Source: Lachnospiraceae bacterium (GTDB lineage Bacteria; Bacillota; Clostridia; Lachnospirales; Lachnospiraceae). From it: a DNA stretch of 35,506 bases. The translations under genes and the position numbers were made by a program. The stretch lies in assembly GCA_017478245.1 (NCBI GenBank), contig JAFVDW010000096.1:1-35506 (forward strand). The letters are read 5' to 3'. Position 1 is the stretch's first letter; every line of letters begins with the position of its first letter. Below are positions 17,978-26,386 of the stretch, piece after piece. The notes under the pieces are model-generated. The model did no database searches, was not told the origin of the DNA, and saw only the letters and a list, made by a program, of their open reading frames with translations.

Positions 17978-18929
17978 GAATTTCTACGCTCATCATGTCG
18001 TTCATACGCCCGTTTTTGATAGCTTCCTCAGCTTCTACGCATTGAGCGACGGCAGCCTTCAATTTGGAGGTTTTGAAGCGCTCAGACTGTGTTACATACT
18101 TTCCGGCAATGAAGGGCGGGATGCCGAGCTTGGAGCCGATGGCTTTGTTGTCAAAACCACGGGAGCGCATTTCTTTTACCTGTAGCAGCATATTGCATTG
18201 TCTGGCAATCAGAAACAGGATACGCATGGGCGGTTCCTTTAGAGCCAAAAGATCATAGTACAACTGCAGCGCTTTCTGTTGGTGTTTATCCGCAATGGCA
18301 TTTATCATATCAAAGATGTGATTGCTGATGCGGGTGGTACAGATTGCTTCTACATCCTGGGCAGTCACTACATCACGGTCCAGGCAGTAGCAGACAAGCT
18401 TCTCTAACTCCATACGGATATTCTCCATGTCAGTACCGGTTTTGGTAAGCAAAAGCTGTACAGTCTGTTCGGAGACTTTTTTCCCTTCCTTGCCTAAAAT
18501 ACCTGCAATCCAACGCTTTAAGGTATTTTCGTCCTGAACGGCAAACTCTACTGCACAACCATCGGACTGCACGGTTTTGAAGAGCTTACAACGCTTGTCC
18601 ACTTCGTTTTCTGTGAAGACAAAAAAGGTGGTTTCGTTGGGAGAGGAGAGGTATTCTGCCATTTTCTCGCCGCCGGATTTGAATAGCCCGCTTCCACTGA
18701 TGAAGATGACTCGTCTATCGGCAAGAAATGGCAAGGTTTCTGCCAGATCGATGATCTCTCCCACGGGAACATCCTTGCCCTCATAGAAGTGAGTGTTCAT
18801 CTGGTCGTCGCCGGACAGAGCCTTGCGCAGGCGCTCCGTATATTGTTTACATAGATAACGTTCCTCCCCATATAAGAGATAAATCTGGTGAAATGTGCCC
18901 TGTTTGATATCATTGTTTATTCGCTGCAT
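17958..18929 (-). CDS. holA: DNA polymerase III subunit delta
   Basis: 323 residues, the clamp-loader subunit that opens the beta clamp. Family features include the N-terminal HQIYLLYGEERYLCKQY, ETLPFLADRRVIFISG, and the C-terminal MRILFLIARQCNMLLQVKEM with LGIPPFIAGKY. It is convergent with comEC, ending inside its last codons. In many Firmicutes holA lies next to comEC, which supports the call. The other neighbour in this arrangement, rpsT, is not seen. Confidence 0.93.
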   Translation of the reverse strand: MQRINNDIKQGTFHQIYLLYGEERYLCKQYTERLRKALSGDDQMNTHFYEGKDVPVGEIIDLAETLPFLADRRVIFISGSGLFKSGGEKMAEYLSSPNETTFFVFTENEVDKRCKLFKTVQSDGCAVEFAVQDENTLKRWIAGILGKEGKKVSEQTVQLLLTKTGTDMENIRMELEKLVCYCLDRDVVTAQDVEAICTTRISNHIFDMINAIADKHQQKALQLYYDLLALKEPPMRILFLIARQCNMLLQVKEMRSRGFDNKAIGSKLGIPPFIAGKYVTQSERFKTSKLKAAVAQCVEAEEAIKNGRMNDMMSVEILILSVL

Positions 18930-19014
18930 TTTACATATGCCTTTCTATACTGTTACTCTTATCTTATCCCAAAAGTAAGGATTCAACAAGTACAAAAAGC
19001 CGTAAAAAGTGCTA

Positions 19015-19043
19015 TTGTGGTTTGTGAATAGTTATGCTATACT
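19015..19043 (+). promoter_or_regulatory. Candidate mscL promoter
   Basis: TTGTGG (19015-19020), 17 bp, TATACT (19038-19043), about 50 nt before the mscL start. Confidence 0.6.
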
Positions 19044-19091
19044 GTGAATATTGGGTTTACTACAATAATTCTAACTATGGAGGAGAAAGTG

Positions 19092-19526
19092 ATGAGTAAA
19101 GGCAAAGGGTTAGTGAAGGAGTTCAAAGAGTTTATCATGCGCGGTAATGTGCTGGACATGGCAGTCGGTGTTATCATCGGTGGTGCATTTACAGCGATTG
19201 TTACTTCGCTGAATGAAGACATTATCACTCCTATTCTGGGTATTTTTGGAGGTACTGATTTCAGTAATCTTCTTGTTAAGATGGGAAGCGGAGAGAATGC
19301 ACCGATTTTGACTTATGGTAACTTTATTACTGCAGTAATTAATTTCCTGATTACCGCGTTGGTTATTTTCTGTATTGTAAAGACCATCAACACTGCTACC
19401 AGCAAGTTCAAGAAGGAGGAAGCTCCGGCAGCACCTACTACTAAGAAATGTAATTTCTGTAAGAGTGAGATTGATATTGAAGCTACCAGATGTCCTCATT
19501 GTACTTCTGTATTGACTGAGGAGTAA
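19092..19526 (+). CDS. mscL: Large-conductance mechanosensitive channel with C-terminal zinc ribbon
   Basis: 144 residues. The N-terminal MSKGKGLVKEFKEFIMRGNV and the first helix LDMAVGVIIGGAFTAIV are the MscL signature, and the second helix is near ITAVINFLITALVIFCIV. MscL opens under membrane tension to release solutes. The C-terminus carries a CxxC...CxxC zinc ribbon (CNFCKSEIDIEATRCPHC). The ATG at 19092 follows GGAGGAG (19079-19085); the in-frame ATG at 19044 lies on the -10 region and is rejected. Confidence 0.95.
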   Translation: MSKGKGLVKEFKEFIMRGNVLDMAVGVIIGGAFTAIVTSLNEDIITPILGIFGGTDFSNLLVKMGSGENAPILTYGNFITAVINFLITALVIFCIVKTINTATSKFKKEEAPAAPTTKKCNFCKSEIDIEATRCPHCTSVLTEE

Positions 19527-19558
19527 TTGGATTTTACGAAATTGCCAGAGGTGAAGCA

Positions 19559-20611
19559 ATGTTTATGCGTGGCAGGAAGAGGATCAGTGTTGCAGTGGCA
19601 GGACTGTTGCTTGCAAGTGTGCTTGCCGGATGCGGTGGGCAGGAAAAAATAGATAATGGCATGCAGCTCATCAGGGAACTGGACTATGACGGAGCGCTGC
19701 AACAGTTTGAGGAAGCACAAAGCGCGGGAGAAAATGCGCGGTTGATTGCCAGAGGGCAGGGAATTGCTTATATGGGGCTGACAGAATATGAACAGGCGAT
19801 TGCGTGTTTTCAGGAATCGCTGTCTGGAAGCGATGGATGGGTGCAGGATATTGATTTTGATGTGAACTATTATCTTGCGGCAGCCTATACAAAGAATGGG
19901 CAGTATCAGGAGGCAAAGGAGGTCTATGATGCGATCCTGGCACTGCGTCCCGGACAGGAAGACGCATATCTTCTCAGAGGCAATGTGTTGTTGGCACTGG
20001 CGGATTATGATCATGCCAAGAATGATTTTGACCATGTGATAGCTATGGATACCAGGAACTATGACCGGCTGCTTGATATCTATCAGGTGTTGGAGGCATA
20101 TGGTTATCGGGAGGTCGGTTTAGAATATCTGCAGAGAGCGTTGGACGCATCCGACAGCAGTAAAATGGATAGCTATGACAAAGGGCGTATCTATTATTAC
20201 ATGGGTGATTATCAGAAAGCATATATCGCTTTGGAGGAAGCAAAGGAGAAGGGTGGCGCACAAAGCTACTTGTATTTAGGCAAAGCTTACGAAGCGACGG
20301 GGGATTATAACTACGCATCCAGTGTTTATAACAATTACATCAGCAAGGACACTACGAATGCGGAGGTATATAATCAGCTTGGACTGTGCGAGATGGCAAA
20401 GCAGGACTATGCAAGAGCACTGGAAGCATTTCAGACGGCCATGCAGATTGAGAATAATGGCATGATGCAGACGTTATCCTTTAATGAAATTGTAGCTTAT
20501 GAGTATTTGGGTGAGTATCAGAGGGCATCTGTGCTGCTTTCCAATTACCTTAAGGCATACCCGGATGATGAAAAAGCAAAAAGAGAACAGATTTTTCTCA
20601 GTACCAGATGA
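19559..20611 (+). CDS. TPR-repeat lipoprotein
   Basis: 350 residues. A signal sequence with lipobox (LLASVLAGCGG) indicates a membrane-anchored protein outside the cell membrane. Several tetratricopeptide repeats follow, for example ARGQGIAYMGLTEYEQAIAC, YLLRGNVLLALADYDHAKND and YNQLGLCEMAKQDYARALEA. These are protein-interaction helices; partner and role are unknown. It is 33 nt after mscL and may share its promoter. Confidence 0.88.
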   Translation: MFMRGRKRISVAVAGLLLASVLAGCGGQEKIDNGMQLIRELDYDGALQQFEEAQSAGENARLIARGQGIAYMGLTEYEQAIACFQESLSGSDGWVQDIDFDVNYYLAAAYTKNGQYQEAKEVYDAILALRPGQEDAYLLRGNVLLALADYDHAKNDFDHVIAMDTRNYDRLLDIYQVLEAYGYREVGLEYLQRALDASDSSKMDSYDKGRIYYYMGDYQKAYIALEEAKEKGGAQSYLYLGKAYEATGDYNYASSVYNNYISKDTTNAEVYNQLGLCEMAKQDYARALEAFQTAMQIENNGMMQTLSFNEIVAYEYLGEYQRASVLLSNYLKAYPDDEKAKREQIFLSTR

Positions 20612-20624
20612 GGATATCATACAG

Positions 20625-20654
20625 TAGGGCGTTGCCTCAGGGAGCAACGCCCTA
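20625..20654 (+). other. Strong hairpin between TPR gene and pyrF
   Basis: TAGGGCGTTGC and GCAACGCCCTA form an 11-bp perfect stem with an 8-nt loop (CTCAGGGA). No T-run follows, so a classical intrinsic terminator is not supported. It may protect mRNA ends or act with Rho. Confidence 0.6.
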
Positions 20655-20694
20655 GTTGCGCAAATAACGGAACATACACAGAAAGGAGATTGTT

Positions 20695-21624
20695 ATGATC
20701 AACAAATTGATTGCAAAGATTCAGAAGACGAATGCACCTATTGTAGTGGGACTGGACCCTATGATGAAATATGTTCCCCAATGGATTCAGGATAAGGCAT
20801 TTGCCGAGTACGGTGAGACACTGGAGGGAGCAGCGGAAGCAATCTGGCAGTACAATAAGGGGATTGTGGATGCAATCTATGACTTGGTTCCGGCTGTAAA
20901 ACCCCAGATTGCCATGTACGAGCAATTTGGTATTCCCGGGTTGATTGCTTTCAAAAAGACCGTGGACTACTGTAAGGAGAAGGAGCTGGTCGTGATCGGT
21001 GATATTAAGCGTGGCGATATCGGTTCTACTTCCGAGGCATATGCAGTGGGACATTTAGGTAAGGTCAGCGTGGGAAGCAACAGCTTCTATGGTTTTGATG
21101 AGGATTTTGTGACGGTAAATCCCTATCTCGGCTCTGATGGTGTGACCCCCTTCACCAAGGTTTGTAAGGAAGAGGGAAAGGGGATTTTTGTGCTGGTTAA
21201 GACCTCTAACCCTAGCAGCGGCGAGTTTCAGGATCGTGCGCTGGACGGCAGACCGCTCTATGAACTGGTAGGCGAAAAGGTAAAGGAGTGGGGGGCTGAC
21301 TGTATGCCGGGGGAAGGTAATTACAGCTATGTAGGCGCTGTGGTAGGAGCTACTTATCCGGAGCAGGGTAAGATTTTGCGCGAGCTAATGCCTAACACTT
21401 TTATTCTGGTGCCCGGTTACGGTGCGCAGGGAGGGAAAGGCGCTGATTTGGTTCATTTCTTCAATGAGGATGGATTGGGCGCTATCATCAATTCCTCCCG
21501 CGGAATCATTGCGGCATATCAGCAGGAGAAGTATGCGCGGTTTGGAGAGCAGGCGTATGCGGAGGCATCCAGAGCTGCGGTGATCGATATGAGAGAGGAT
21601 ATTGCACAGGCATTACAGAAATAA
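20695..21624 (+). CDS. pyrF: Orotidine 5'-phosphate decarboxylase
   Basis: 309 residues, the longer subfamily-2 type of OMP decarboxylase, which makes UMP in the last step of pyrimidine synthesis. Visible elements are the N-terminal IVVGLDPMM, the catalytic DIKRGDIGST segment, VNPYLGSDGV and ILVPGYGAQGG with NSSRGI near the phosphate site. AGAAAGGAG lies 8 nt before the ATG. Other pyr genes are not in the window. Confidence 0.95.
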   Translation: MINKLIAKIQKTNAPIVVGLDPMMKYVPQWIQDKAFAEYGETLEGAAEAIWQYNKGIVDAIYDLVPAVKPQIAMYEQFGIPGLIAFKKTVDYCKEKELVVIGDIKRGDIGSTSEAYAVGHLGKVSVGSNSFYGFDEDFVTVNPYLGSDGVTPFTKVCKEEGKGIFVLVKTSNPSSGEFQDRALDGRPLYELVGEKVKEWGADCMPGEGNYSYVGAVVGATYPEQGKILRELMPNTFILVPGYGAQGGKGADLVHFFNEDGLGAIINSSRGIIAAYQQEKYARFGEQAYAEASRAAVIDMREDIAQALQK

Positions 21625-21688
21625 GAAGCCCTTAGTGGAATCATAATAGTCGAAATTGGATTCGAACAGTACATAGAGGTTTGCAGAT

Positions 21689-23038
21689 ATGAATACAAAA
21701 AATATTACAGATATGACCACCGGAAGTACGACCAGGCATTTGTTGCATTTTGCGCTTCCGCTGTTGGTGGGCAATCTATTCCAACAATTTTATAACATGG
21801 TGGATTCCCTTGTGGTGGGGAACTATGTGGGAGCAAATGCGCTGGCAGCAGTAGGCAACTGTGGTTCCATGAATTTCCTGTTCTTTTCGCTGAGCCTGGG
21901 ACTTTCAATGGGAATCGGTATTATTGTGGCACAGTATTTTGGCGCAAAGAATGAGGAAAAGATCCGGACGACCATAGCCAATTCCATCTATGTGCTTTTG
22001 TCGGTGGCTGTGGCAGTCAGCGTGATTGGTATCCTGATCTCCCCGGCACTGCTTAGATTGCTTGGGACGCCGGCTACGATCATTGGAGATTCCATTATCT
22101 ATCTGAGAGTAACCTGTGCGGGAATCATTGGTATTGCACTTTATAATGGTGTGGCTGCAATCCTGCGTGCGCTTGGAGATTCCAAGACACCGTTATATTT
22201 TTTGATTGTGGCATGTTTGATCAATATCGTGTTGGATCTGCTCTTTGTATTGCAATTTAACTGGGGTGTGTTTGGAGTGGCATTTGCAACCATTATCGCG
22301 CAGGCGGTATCCGGCATTACCTGCGTGATCTATGCTTATCGGAAGGTGCCGTATTTTCACCTGACGAAGGAGCAGCTTCGCCCGGATATGGATATCATCA
22401 AGAAATCGTTTGTGCTGGGGATACCCATGGCGCTGCAAAATTCCATGATTGCCATTTCCTGCATGGTATTACAGGGTGTGGTGAATTCTTTCGGAGAGAC
22501 GATTATGGCGGCGTATACAATCATTGGACGTATTGAGCAGGTGGTACAGCAGCCCTATAGCTCGTTAGGTATGGCGATTACTACCTATACTGGTCAGAAT
22601 GTGGGAGCGGGCAAGCAGGAGAGAGTGGAGGAAGGCTTCCGCAAGTCTACCGTGATTGCATTGATTTTCAGCTTACTGCTTATTCCTATCGCGTATTTGC
22701 TTGGACATCAGATTATCGGTGCTTTTGTGAAGGAACCGGAGGTGATAGCCATCGGCGTGAAAGCACTGCGGATTAACAGTCTGTTTTATTTTGCGTTGGG
22801 TATGATTTATGTGCCGAGAGCGTTGTTGAATGGGGCAGGAGACACTGGCTTTGCAATGATTAACGGACTTACAGAGGTAGCAGGACGTATTGGCTATTCT
22901 CAGATTTTGACCAGAATCCCCGCTCTGGGCTATTGGGGCATCTGGTTGACCACTGGAGCGACATGGGCGACGACGGCAATCGTTTGTGTGATTCGTTATA
23001 AGAGGGGAAAATGGAGAACAAAGTCTACGGTGAAATAG
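21689..23038 (+). CDS. MATE-family efflux transporter
   Basis: 449 residues with about 12 hydrophobic helices in two similar halves. The first half starts LLHFALPLLVGNLFQQFYNMVDSL, typical of the DinF/NorM-like MATE families, with ILRALGDSKTPL after the sixth helix. It exports cationic drugs or metabolites using a sodium or proton gradient. The substrate is unknown. An AGAGGT site precedes the ATG by 8 nt. Confidence 0.92.
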   Translation: MNTKNITDMTTGSTTRHLLHFALPLLVGNLFQQFYNMVDSLVVGNYVGANALAAVGNCGSMNFLFFSLSLGLSMGIGIIVAQYFGAKNEEKIRTTIANSIYVLLSVAVAVSVIGILISPALLRLLGTPATIIGDSIIYLRVTCAGIIGIALYNGVAAILRALGDSKTPLYFLIVACLINIVLDLLFVLQFNWGVFGVAFATIIAQAVSGITCVIYAYRKVPYFHLTKEQLRPDMDIIKKSFVLGIPMALQNSMIAISCMVLQGVVNSFGETIMAAYTIIGRIEQVVQQPYSSLGMAITTYTGQNVGAGKQERVEEGFRKSTVIALIFSLLLIPIAYLLGHQIIGAFVKEPEVIAIGVKALRINSLFYFALGMIYVPRALLNGAGDTGFAMINGLTEVAGRIGYSQILTRIPALGYWGIWLTTGATWATTAIVCVIRYKRGKWRTKSTVK

Positions 23039-23118
23039 TTGATGCTTGCAAAATGCACAAAAAATACCGGGTAGAATATTGGCAAAACACCGAAATTCCT
23101 TGATTCTGCAAGAAAATA

Positions 23119-23148
23119 CTGACATTTTTTTAAAAAAGCGGTTACAAT
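23119..23148 (+). promoter_or_regulatory. Candidate promoter of the CarD-type gene
   Basis: CTGACA (23119-23124), 18 bp, TACAAT (23143-23148). The spacer contains a self-complementary TTTTTTTAAAAAAG. Confidence 0.5.
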
Positions 23149-23209
23149 AATAATATGGTTACTGTAGTATTGTGGATGATTTGCGTTGTGAGAAGAAAGG
23201 AAGATTTGC

Positions 23210-23719
23210 GTGTTTGAAAAAGGTGAATATTTAGTTGCTGGCAACAAGGGCGTATGTCTGGTGGATGATGTCACTACGCTCAACATCTCCGGTGTGAATA
23301 AGGAGAGGGAGTATTACATTTTGAAACCGGTGTATATGCCGGGAAGTACGGTTTATGTGCCGGTGGACACGGCGGAGGATTCTCTGCGGAGAGTGCTGAC
23401 CCATGAGGAAGCAGATGTGTTGATTCACGAGATTCCGGAGATTCCGCTTTTGGATACCTCTAATGACAAATTGTTGGAGCAAGAATATCGGGATTGCCTT
23501 AAGACAAATAATTGTGAAGAATGGGTACGAATCATAAAGACCATCTATCTGCGTAAGCAAAAGAGACAGGCAGCCGGCCGCAAGGAGACAGCAGTGGATG
23601 CCAAATATTTCCGTATGGCAGAGGAGAGCCTGTACGGAGAGCTGGCGATTGCACTGGATATCCCCAAGGCAGATGTGGCAACATATATCACCAGCGAGAT
23701 GGATAAGCAGGCAGGATAA
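23210..23719 (+). CDS. CarD/CdnL-family transcription regulator
   Basis: 169 residues. The N-terminal CarD/TRCF RNA-polymerase-interaction domain begins FEKGEYLVAGNKGVCLVDDV and runs to about residue 60 (YVPVDTAEDSLRRVLT). The helical C-terminal half (EWVRIIKTIYLRKQKR... MAEESLYGELAIALDI) matches the CdnL-type DNA-binding helices. Such proteins bind the polymerase beta subunit and alter open-complex stability. The start is GTG with AAAGGAAG 6 nt upstream. A strong terminator follows. Confidence 0.88.
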   Translation: MFEKGEYLVAGNKGVCLVDDVTTLNISGVNKEREYYILKPVYMPGSTVYVPVDTAEDSLRRVLTHEEADVLIHEIPEIPLLDTSNDKLLEQEYRDCLKTNNCEEWVRIIKTIYLRKQKRQAAGRKETAVDAKYFRMAEESLYGELAIALDIPKADVATYITSEMDKQAG

Positions 23720-23733
23720 AATTGAGAAAGACG

Positions 23734-23777
23734 GCTTCTTTGATAAATGAAAAGTTTATCAAAGAAGCTGTTTTTTT
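23734..23777 (+). terminator. Intrinsic terminator after the CarD-type gene
   Basis: GCTTCTTTGATAAA and TTTATCAAAGAAGC form a perfect 14-bp stem with a 7-nt loop, followed by TG and seven T. Confidence 0.93.
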
Positions 23778-23882
23778 ATATGACAATAAAATGGTCCTGA
23801 ATAGTTGCATGCAAACAGGGAAAACTATTTCTGTGACTATCAATGGAAAATGATATGTATGACGAGATAGAAGGAGGATTTT

Positions 23883-24203
23883 ATGGCAGATTTAAAATGC
23901 GGTGTGGAAAACTGTACCTACAATATGGAACATCTGTGCAGTAAAGGAGATATCATGGTGGGAGGCGTGCATGCCTGTGACTGTGACGGAACCTGTTGTG
24001 AAAGCTTTATACAAAGAGCATCAGGTCACGATTCCTTTACCAGTTCCATCACTCATCCCAGTCATATGATCAGTATTGACTGTGAGGCTGTGAAATGTAT
24101 TTATAACAGCAATTACAAATGTATTGCCGACCATGTGGATATCAGAGGAAATGGAGCTGGTGAACACAGAGATACCTTGTGCGCAACTTTTACAGAGAAG
24201 TAG
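23883..24203 (+). CDS. Protein with two DUF1540 domains
   Basis: 106 residues with two Cys-rich units: LKCGVENCTYNMEHLCSKGD...CESF near the N-terminus and IDCEAVKCIYNSNYKCIADH...CATF near the C-terminus. DUF1540 modules are small presumed metal-binding domains common in Clostridia; the function is unknown. GAAGGAGG precedes the ATG by 6 nt. It lies between a strong terminator and the MarR region. Confidence 0.88.
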   Translation: MADLKCGVENCTYNMEHLCSKGDIMVGGVHACDCDGTCCESFIQRASGHDSFTSSITHPSHMISIDCEAVKCIYNSNYKCIADHVDIRGNGAGEHRDTLCATFTEK

Positions 24204-24218
24204 ACAAAAGAGCTTGAC

Positions 24219-24345
24219 TTTCATAAGAGGCTATGTTAATGTCAATACAGGTTGAAAAATCAATAATATACTAACGTAGCTTTGCCGACATGGATTCTAT
24301 TCAGGTCGGCAATTTACTTAGATACTTTCATAGCTGGCTATGAAA
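24219..24345. promoter_or_regulatory. Two related palindromic boxes before the MarR gene
   Basis: TTTCATAGCTGGCTATGAAA (24326-24345) is a 9-bp inverted repeat with a 2-nt centre. TTTCATAAGAGGCTATG (24219-24235) matches 14 of its first 17 bases. The upstream copy starts at a TTGACT (24214-24219) that could be a -35 element. The downstream copy touches the ribosome site of the 33-codon ORF. The spacing and symmetry fit operators for MarR autoregulation. Between them lies a GCCGAC/GTCGGC stem (24283-24309). Confidence 0.5.
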
Positions 24346-24360
24346 AAGGAGGAATCGACT

Positions 24361-24462
24361 ATGCTTATATTTAAAGAACAAAGGGGTAGAAATATTACCA
24401 TTTTCCAGGATAGCAATGTAAGGAAGGAGCCTGTGTATTTACAGAGAGCGCGGGATGTATGA
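24361..24462 (+). CDS. 33-residue small ORF overlapping the MarR start
   Basis: A strong AAGGAGG (24346-24352) lies 8 nt before the ATG. The peptide starts MLIFKEQRGRNITIFQDSN and ends in LQRARDV. Its stop (24460-24462) lies just inside the MarR gene, whose ATG is at 24455. MarR itself has no good ribosome site, so translation of this ORF probably feeds MarR by coupling. I do not recognise the peptide; it may be a leader peptide or a small functional protein. Confidence 0.6.
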   Translation: MLIFKEQRGRNITIFQDSNVRKEPVYLQRARDV

Positions 24463-24898
24463 TATAGTAGTAGGTGACAGTATATCAATTATGCTCAAGA
24501 GAGCGAATATTGAAATTGACCGTATAGCCAATCAGCTCTTGATTCCATATGGATTGACATACAGTCAGTTTAAGATTTTGAAATTTACTTTAATGAATAA
24601 GAACAGGAATATTCGTCAGATTGATATTGAGCAGTTCTTTTATATGACAAACCCGACGGTAACCGGGCTTTTGCAGACACTTGAGAAGAAAATGATCTGT
24701 AGAACTACAAATCCGGAGGATAAGCGCAGTAAGCTGATTCATCCGACGGATGATGCGTTGCAGTTGGAGGAGGAGCTGCAGTGTGTGGCGGCGACGCTTG
24801 AGAAGCATTTTACGACGGCACTAAGTGGAGAACAGGAGAAACAGTTGAAAGGCTTATTACAGAGTATGCTTGGAAATATTGTAGAAACACAAAAATAA
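24455..24898 (+). CDS. MarR-family transcription regulator
   Basis: 147 residues with a winged helix-turn-helix core: LLIPYGLTYSQFKILKFTL, IRQIDIEQFFYMTNPTVTG (recognition helix), LLQTLEKKMICRTTNPEDKR (wing), then a dimerisation helix. MarR proteins usually repress their own and neighbouring genes and respond to small phenolic or oxidative ligands. No obvious target gene such as an efflux pump is adjacent downstream; the next unit is infC with its own promoter. Confidence 0.88.
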   Translation: MYDIVVGDSISIMLKRANIEIDRIANQLLIPYGLTYSQFKILKFTLMNKNRNIRQIDIEQFFYMTNPTVTGLLQTLEKKMICRTTNPEDKRSKLIHPTDDALQLEEELQCVAATLEKHFTTALSGEQEKQLKGLLQSMLGNIVETQK

Positions 24899-24917
24899 TA
24901 AAAATTTATAATTATAA

Positions 24918-24946
24918 TTGACATCTGGAAAAAGATATGGTATAGT
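24918..24946 (+). promoter_or_regulatory. Promoter of the infC-rpmI-rplT operon
   Basis: TTGACA (24918-24923), 17 bp, TATAGT (24941-24946): close to sigma-A consensus, with no other candidate nearby. Confidence 0.85.
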
Positions 24947-24950
24947 AACC

Positions 24951-25124
24951 AAGTGTGTGATAGATAGCGCACACTGAGAAGCAAGCAGAGTATCCACTCT
25001 CACCTTACAGCTAGCGGGCTAGTAAGCGTTCATATCTTATCTAGATACAGCGGACATTTATGGATTGTTGTGTTTTGGTAACAGATAGTGGTGGATAGCG
25101 ATGCTATCCATTTTTTATTATTTT
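24951..25124 (+). ncRNA. L20-type ribosomal leader with attenuator
   Basis: A 5' leader before infC. It contains a GTGTG/CACAC stem and, at its end, a terminator: TGGATAGC (25092-25099), GAT loop, GCTATCCA (25103-25110) and a T-run. TATCCAC at 24991-24997 can pair instead with GTGGATA (25091-25097), giving an antiterminator. In Bacillus the same operon has a leader where excess L20 favours termination. The location and alternative pairing support the same control here. Assignment to the Rfam L20_leader family is inferred, not searched. Confidence 0.75.
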
Positions 25125-25144
25125 CTTTCATGGAGGGTAAAGCC

Positions 25145-25651
25145 ATTAGCGATTTAATGATTAACGAACAGATCAGGGACAAGGAAGTACGTTTGATTGG
25201 GGAGAACGGAGAGCAGCTCGGTATTATGTCTGCAAGGGAAGCGTTAAAGCTTGCCGAGGAAGCAGAGCTGGATCTGGTGAAGATTGCTCCCACTGCGAAG
25301 CCGCCGGTGTGCAAGATTGTGGATTACGGCAAGTTTAAGTACGAACAGGTTCGCAAGGAGAAGGAAGCCAAGAAAAAGCAGCGTACCATCGAGATCAAGG
25401 AGATCAGACTTTCTCCTAACATCGATACCAATGACTTGAATACCAAGGTCAATGCCGCCAGAAAGTTCCTTTCCAAGGGCGACAGAGTGAAGATCACACT
25501 TCGTTTCCGTGGACGTGAGATGGCACATATGAACAACAGCAAACACATTTTGGATGATTTTGCTGAGAGTCTGTCTGATATTGCAGTGATTGAGAAGGCA
25601 CCTAAGGTGGAAGGCAGAAGTATGACAATGTTTTTAACTGAGAAGCGTTAG
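25145..25651 (+). CDS. infC: Translation initiation factor IF-3, AUU start
   Basis: 168 residues. The N-domain begins INEQIRDKEVRLIGENGEQL, and the C-domain includes RLSPNIDTNDLNTKVNAARK and KITLRFRGREMAH. The only start with a proper ribosome site is ATT at 25145, with GGAGGG at 25132-25137 and a 7-nt gap. ATG at 25130 overlaps that site, and ATG at 25157 is 19 nt away. AUU starts on infC are known and let IF-3 limit its own synthesis by start-codon discrimination. First gene of the operon with L35 and L20. Confidence 0.95.
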   Translation: MSDLMINEQIRDKEVRLIGENGEQLGIMSAREALKLAEEAELDLVKIAPTAKPPVCKIVDYGKFKYEQVRKEKEAKKKQRTIEIKEIRLSPNIDTNDLNTKVNAARKFLSKGDRVKITLRFRGREMAHMNNSKHILDDFAESLSDIAVIEKAPKVEGRSMTMFLTEKR

Positions 25652-25696
25652 TTTGTACAGTTAAAATAGATTAAGGAAAATTAGGAGGAACTCGTT

Positions 25697-25894
25697 ATGC
25701 CAAAAATGAAGACAAGCAGAGCAGCAGCGAAGCGTTTTAAACTGACCGGAACAGGTAAATTGAAGAGAGCAAAAGCTTATAAGAGCCATATCTTGACCAA
25801 GAAGTCTACTAAGAGAAAACGTAATCTTAGAAAGCCCGCAATTACCGATGCGACCAACGTTAAGAACATGAAGAAGATTTTGCCCTATTTATAA
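25697..25894 (+). CDS. rpmI: 50S ribosomal protein L35
   Basis: 65 residues, strongly basic, with the family start [20 protein letters not shown] and the end [10 protein letters not shown]. It is 45 nt after infC with a TAGGAGGA ribosome site, and 23 nt before rplT. A standard member of the infC operon. Confidence 0.97.
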   Translation: MPKMKTSRAAAKRFKLTGTGKLKRAKAYKSHILTKKSTKRKRNLRKPAITDATNVKNMKKILPYL

Positions 25895-25917
25895 TCAGGT
25901 AAGGAGGAGAAGAAGAC

Positions 25918-26274
25918 ATGGCAAGAATTAAAGGTGGCTTGAATGCCAAGAAGAAACATAATAGAGTATTAAAGCTTGCAAAGGGATACAGAGGAGCCAG
26001 AAGCAACCAGTACAGAGTTGCTAAGCAGTCTGTTATGAGAGCTCTGACCAGCTCCTATGCAGGTAGAAAAGAGAGAAAGCGTCAGTTTAGACAGCTTTGG
26101 ATTGCTCGTATCAATGCAGCATCAAGATTGAATGGTCTTTCTTACAGCAAGTTTATGTATGGCTTGAAGCTGGCTGGTGTTGATATGAACAGAAAGATGC
26201 TGGCTGAGCTTGTCGTAAACGATGCAGAGGGCTTTAAGACGCTCGCTGAGTTGGCTAAGTCCAAGATTGCATAA
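25918..26274 (+). CDS. rplT: 50S ribosomal protein L20
   Basis: 118 residues, the normal length: [20 protein letters not shown], then the basic helical region and the C-terminal [19 protein letters not shown]. It binds 23S rRNA early in assembly and is the expected repressor acting on the operon leader. A terminator follows. Confidence 0.97.
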   Translation: MARIKGGLNAKKKHNRVLKLAKGYRGARSNQYRVAKQSVMRALTSSYAGRKERKRQFRQLWIARINAASRLNGLSYSKFMYGLKLAGVDMNRKMLAELVVNDAEGFKTLAELAKSKIA

Positions 26275-26291
26275 ATACTTAACAGGAATCT

Positions 26292-26323
26292 ACGCCTGGC
26301 CGCAGTTGCGGTCAGGCGTTTTG
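26292..26323 (+). terminator. Terminator after rplT
   Basis: ACGCCTG and CCGCA pair with TGCGG and CAGGCGT, with one mismatch between the two stem parts and a 2-nt loop. A short T-run (TTTTG) follows. Confidence 0.82.
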
Positions 26324-26386
26324 TGTAGGCGAAAGCCCATTATTGAGAGCGAAGCTTGAGATGTTTCGGGCGATGAGGACAGGATA

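Noticed and set aside
20625-20654. Intrinsic terminator before pyrF
   Set aside because: The stem is strong but no T-run follows, so it is listed only as a hairpin.
25088-25144. N-terminal extension of IF-3 from 25088
   Set aside because: It would start inside the attenuator hairpin. The ATT at 25145 has the ribosome site.
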